A stretch of DNA of 64,000 bases, from assembly GCA_021770655.1 (NCBI GenBank), contig JAETQO010000023.1:19452-83451 (forward strand). Reading direction: 5' to 3'. Below are positions 60,590-64,000 of the stretch, in pieces (the stretch's first letter is position 1; the number at the start of each line of letters is the position of its first letter). Source of the DNA: Ruminococcus sp. (GTDB lineage: Bacteria > Bacillota > Clostridia > Oscillospirales > Ruminococcaceae). The translations under genes were made by a program, and so were the position numbers. Under the pieces are notes generated by a model, which was not told the DNA's origin, searched no databases, and saw nothing but the letters and a program-made list of their open reading frames with translations.

Positions 60590-62003
60590 TATCACCTCGA
60601 TGGACGAGGATTTTGCCAAGTGGTACACCGACATCTGCATGAAAGCAGAGCTTATTTCTTACACCAGCGTAAAGGGCTGTATGGTAATACGTCCTTACGG
60701 CTACGCTATCTGGGAAAACATTCAGAAGATACTCGACGGTAAATTCAAGGCGCTCGGACACGAAAACGTGTGTATGCCTATGTTCATTCCCGAAAGCCTT
60801 CTTCAGAAAGAAAAGGATCACGTTGAGGGCTTTGCTCCCGAAGTTGCCTGGGTAACTCACGGCGGAAACGAAAAGCTTGAGGACAGGCTTTGCGTAAGGC
60901 CGACTTCTGAAACGCTTTTCTGCGAGCATTACGCCAATATCGTACATTCCTACAGAGATCTGCCTAAGCTTTACAACCAGTGGGTATCCGTTGTAAGATG
61001 GGAAAAGACTACCAGACCGTTCCTTCGTTCAAGAGAGTTCCTCTGGCAGGAGGGTCACACCATTCACGAAACCGCCGAGGAGGCTATCGAGGAGACCGAA
61101 AGAATGCTCAACTGCTATGCGGATTTCTGCGAGCAGGAGCTTGCAATGCCTGTTGTCAAGGGCAGAAAGACCGAAAGCGACAAGTTCGCAGGCGCAGAGG
61201 CTACATATGCTATCGAGGCACTTATGCACGACGGAAAGGCTTTGCAGGCAGGTACTTCCCACTATTTCGGCGACGGCTTTGCTAAAGCGTTTGATATTCA
61301 GTTTACGAACAGAGAAAATAAATTGCAGTATCCGCATCAGACTTCATGGGGCGTGACCACACGTCTTATCGGCGCAATAATAATGACTCACGGCGACGAT
61401 AACGGACTTGTTCTTCCGCCTGCGGTCGCTCCGACTCAGGTCGTTATCGTGCCTGTGGCTCAGCATAAGGAGGGCGTGCTTGAAAAGGCAAGAGAGCTTT
61501 ATGACCAGCTCAAGGCTCACGGCATAAGAGTAAAGCTTGACGACAGCGAGCAGTCTCCGGGCTGGAAATATGCCGAATACGAAATGAAAGGCGTTCCTGT
61601 TCGTCTGGAGATCGGGCCGAAGGATATTGAAAACGACCAGTGCGTGCTTGTCACAAGACACAACAGAGAAAAGACTTTCTGCGCTCTTGAAAACCTTTGC
61701 GAAACGGTTGACGAAAGACTTAAAGCCGTAAGAGACGGACTTTACGAAAAGGCGTTACAAAACCGCGAAAGAAAGACCTATGTATGCAAGACCCTTGACG
61801 AGATCACAAAGGCTCTTGACGAAAAGGGCGACGGCTTTGTAAAGGCTATGTGGTGCGGCGACGAGGCCTGCGAGGACAAGGTAAAGGAGCTTACGGGCGT
61901 CGGTTCAAGATGTATCCCTATGGAGCAGGAGAAAATCTCAGATGTATGCGTATGCTGCGGAAAGCCTGCTAAACACATGGTGCTTTGGGGAAAAGCGTAC
62001 TGA
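60555..62003 (+). CDS. proS: Prolyl-tRNA synthetase
   Basis: [22 protein letters not shown]-type N-terminus, [27 protein letters not shown]; start ATG 60555. Confidence 0.95.
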   Translation: MGKNKNEKMVNNITSMDEDFAKWYTDICMKAELISYTSVKGCMVIRPYGYAIWENIQKILDGKFKALGHENVCMPMFIPESLLQKEKDHVEGFAPEVAWVTHGGNEKLEDRLCVRPTSETLFCEHYANIVHSYRDLPKLYNQWVSVVRWEKTTRPFLRSREFLWQEGHTIHETAEEAIEETERMLNCYADFCEQELAMPVVKGRKTESDKFAGAEATYAIEALMHDGKALQAGTSHYFGDGFAKAFDIQFTNRENKLQYPHQTSWGVTTRLIGAIIMTHGDDNGLVLPPAVAPTQVVIVPVAQHKEGVLEKARELYDQLKAHGIRVKLDDSEQSPGWKYAEYEMKGVPVRLEIGPKDIENDQCVLVTRHNREKTFCALENLCETVDERLKAVRDGLYEKALQNRERKTYVCKTLDEITKALDEKGDGFVKAMWCGDEACEDKVKELTGVGSRCIPMEQEKISDVCVCCGKPAKHMVLWGKAY

Positions 62004-62095
62004 TATTTCAGTGAGGAGTGAGGAATGAGGAATTAATTGGTTGAGATTATTTTGATGTTTGCTTTTACTTCCTTGCTCATTTATACTTTGATAAA

Positions 62096-62140
62096 AAAAT
62101 TGGCAGGACAGCAAAATTGTTGTCCTGCCAATTTTTTTGT
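62096..62140 (+). terminator. Strong Rho-independent terminator after proS
   Basis: aaattggcaggaca-gcaaaattgt-tgtcctgccaattttttt. Confidence 0.9.
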
Positions 62141-62223
62141 TTTCATTTTTTTGCACAAAGCCGTAAAAGGAACGCAAAAGCATTCACCTTTGCTATCCTC
62201 GTTATGCTTGAAGTACCTTTTTA

Positions 62224-63051
62224 TTAACTAATCTTATGACCACAATAAGGGCAATACTTTTTCTCGTCCTGCTCTTCACCATCTTTATCGGTCTCAATCA
62301 CGTCCGAAAAGCCTGCTGTTATAATGCCTGTAGGCACAGCGACTAAGCCAATGCCCAGCAATGCAATAATCGTGCTGAGTATCTTTCCGGGTATCGTGAT
62401 AGGGTATATGTCACCGTATCCGACGGTTGTGAGGGTCGCAACGCTCCACCAGAGCGCTTGAAAAACGTTAGTAAACTTATCAGGCTGAGCCTCATGCTCC
62501 ACGTTGTACATTATCAGCAAGGCTATCAGCATAAGCAAGCCTACGACAAGCAACGAGGATATAAGCTGTGAGGCTTTACGTTTAAAGACTTCAGCAATCG
62601 TTGACAGCGCTTTTGTGTATCGGTTGAGCTTAAAGAGCCTTAACAGACGTACAAGTCTGAGCGATCGCAAAGCCCTCAGATCTATCGGTATAATCATAGG
62701 CAAGTAAAACGGCATTATCGCAAACAAATCTATAATTGCCATAAAACTAAAGATGTATTTTAATCTTGCCTTTGCAGGAGACAGCTCCTCACGGAGCATA
62801 TCAGCTGTCCATACTCTCAAAAGATACTCAGCTGTAAAGATAATTACCGATACTGTTTCAACGGTCGATAATATGTCTCTGACGTTTTGGGGCAGATTAA
62901 ACGTCTCGGCAATAACTGAGCCTGTATTAATTATAATGAGTATGATTATTATAACTTCAAAAACTTTGTTATTGTTTACAAGATTATAAGCTCTTGATTT
63001 AATTTTGGTGTACAAGGTCGTAACCTCCGCATATATTATTGTATTCTGCAA
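62224..63051 (-). CDS. Voltage-gated-type ion (potassium) channel with C-terminal zinc ribbon
   Basis: S4-like LRALRSLRLVRLLRLFKLNRY; selectivity filter TVGYGD; C-terminus YCPYCGHKIS. Confidence 0.92.
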   Translation of the reverse strand: MQNTIIYAEVTTLYTKIKSRAYNLVNNNKVFEVIIIILIIINTGSVIAETFNLPQNVRDILSTVETVSVIIFTAEYLLRVWTADMLREELSPAKARLKYIFSFMAIIDLFAIMPFYLPMIIPIDLRALRSLRLVRLLRLFKLNRYTKALSTIAEVFKRKASQLISSLLVVGLLMLIALLIMYNVEHEAQPDKFTNVFQALWWSVATLTTVGYGDIYPITIPGKILSTIIALLGIGLVAVPTGIITAGFSDVIETDKDGEEQDEKKYCPYCGHKIS

Positions 63052-63063
63052 AGCATTGTACCG

Positions 63064-63888
63064 TTAATTCCTCATTCTCCTGATGCTTTCGGTAATGAGC
63101 TTTTTGAAAAGCGGAGCCGCTTTGTCTGCACATTCCTGAACCTCTGCGTGAGTAAGCGGATTGTCGGTCATTCCTGCGGCAAGATTTGAAACGCAGGATA
63201 TTCCGCAGACCTTCATGCCTGCGTGATTTGCCGCGATAGCCTCGCAGGCGGTGGACATTCCCACTGCGTCCGCCCCCAGAGTTCTCGCCAGTCTTATCTC
63301 TGCAGGCGATTCAAAAGAGGGTCCCGTAAACTGAATATATACTCCCTGCCGGAGCTTGATATCCAGATCCTTTGCCGCTGATATTATCGTTTTCCTTAGC
63401 CGCCTGTCATATATCTCACTCATATCCGGAAATCTCGTTCCAAGCTCGTCAATGTTCGCGCCTATCAGCGGATTCGGCACAAAGCTTGATATGTGGTCGG
63501 TGATAAGCATAAAATCTCCTGCGGAAAAATCTGCGTTTACGCCGCCCGAAGCGTTGGTGAGAAAAAGTATCTCCGCTCCCATCATTCTCATAAGCCGCGC
63601 AGGAAGAACAACGTCCTGCATTGAATATCCCTCATAGTAATGTACTCTGCCCTGCATTATCACAACGGGTACGCCGCCGGCATAGCCGAAAACGAACTGC
63701 CCCTTATGACCCTCGACAGTGGAAGTGGGGAATCCCTCGATATCCTTATAGCTTAGTGTTGCGCGCACATCGATGGAATTTGCGTAATCCCCAAGACCCG
63801 AACCGAGAACAAGCGCCACCTTCGGCTTGAAATCTATCCTTTTCTTTACGCACTCATAGCATTTTACAAGCTTTTCATATGCTGTCAT
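63064..63888 (-). CDS. Purine-nucleoside phosphorylase
   Basis: VALVLGSGLGDYA, VMQGRVHYYEGYS, FLTNASGGVN, VGMSTACEAIAANHAGM. Confidence 0.95.
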   Translation of the reverse strand: MTAYEKLVKCYECVKKRIDFKPKVALVLGSGLGDYANSIDVRATLSYKDIEGFPTSTVEGHKGQFVFGYAGGVPVVIMQGRVHYYEGYSMQDVVLPARLMRMMGAEILFLTNASGGVNADFSAGDFMLITDHISSFVPNPLIGANIDELGTRFPDMSEIYDRRLRKTIISAAKDLDIKLRQGVYIQFTGPSFESPAEIRLARTLGADAVGMSTACEAIAANHAGMKVCGISCVSNLAAGMTDNPLTHAEVQECADKAAPLFKKLITESIRRMRN

Positions 63889-64000
63889 AATTATAATCCG
63901 CCTTTCTGCGAAAGGCACCAATGTGGTTATGAAAAAGGCGCTTTCGCTAAAAATGTATATATGATATAATGTAGTTGAGTGAAACGGTCAACTACAGAAA

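Noticed and set aside
1-64000. Prophage, integrative element, tRNA or rRNA operon
   Set aside because: No integrase, phage structural, tRNA or rRNA sequence recognised on either strand by eye.

Overview
64-kb chromosomal window from a low-to-mid-GC Firmicute. A Ruminococcus-like, plant-fibre-degrading Clostridium is my inference, from GH5, GH26 and GH95 enzymes, phosphoketolase, and the Prp/L27 arrangement. Housekeeping content: glmU, pth-mfd, yebC, obgE-mrnC, rplU-prp-rpmA, rnpB, proS and a purine nucleoside phosphorylase. There are also two ECF sigma loci, a two-component system, a GGDEF/EAL protein next to a membrane-anchored cellulase, feoAB, azlCD and three glycoside hydrolases. The standout is one tightly packed plus-strand gene run (about 33.97-48.52 kb, with a well-formed promoter at 33878-33906). 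It encodes a TM1266-like hydrogenase-system regulator, HydF and HydE, then TWO successive NifH/NifD/NifK-like triads, a 133-aa orphan, and HypF-HypC-HypD-HypE, with one small foreign-looking ORF between hypD and hypE. The window contains no hydrogenase structural gene, no HydG, no HypA/HypB and no NifE/N/B. This looks like a candidate uncharacterised metallocofactor or reductase system that joins [FeFe]-maturase, nitrogenase-like and Fe(CN)2CO-synthesis chemistry. Several dispersed palindromic/MITE-like repeat families and a 92-bp repeat array flanking a VanY-like gene are also present. All calls come from reading the sequence and ORF translations by eye; no database search was run.
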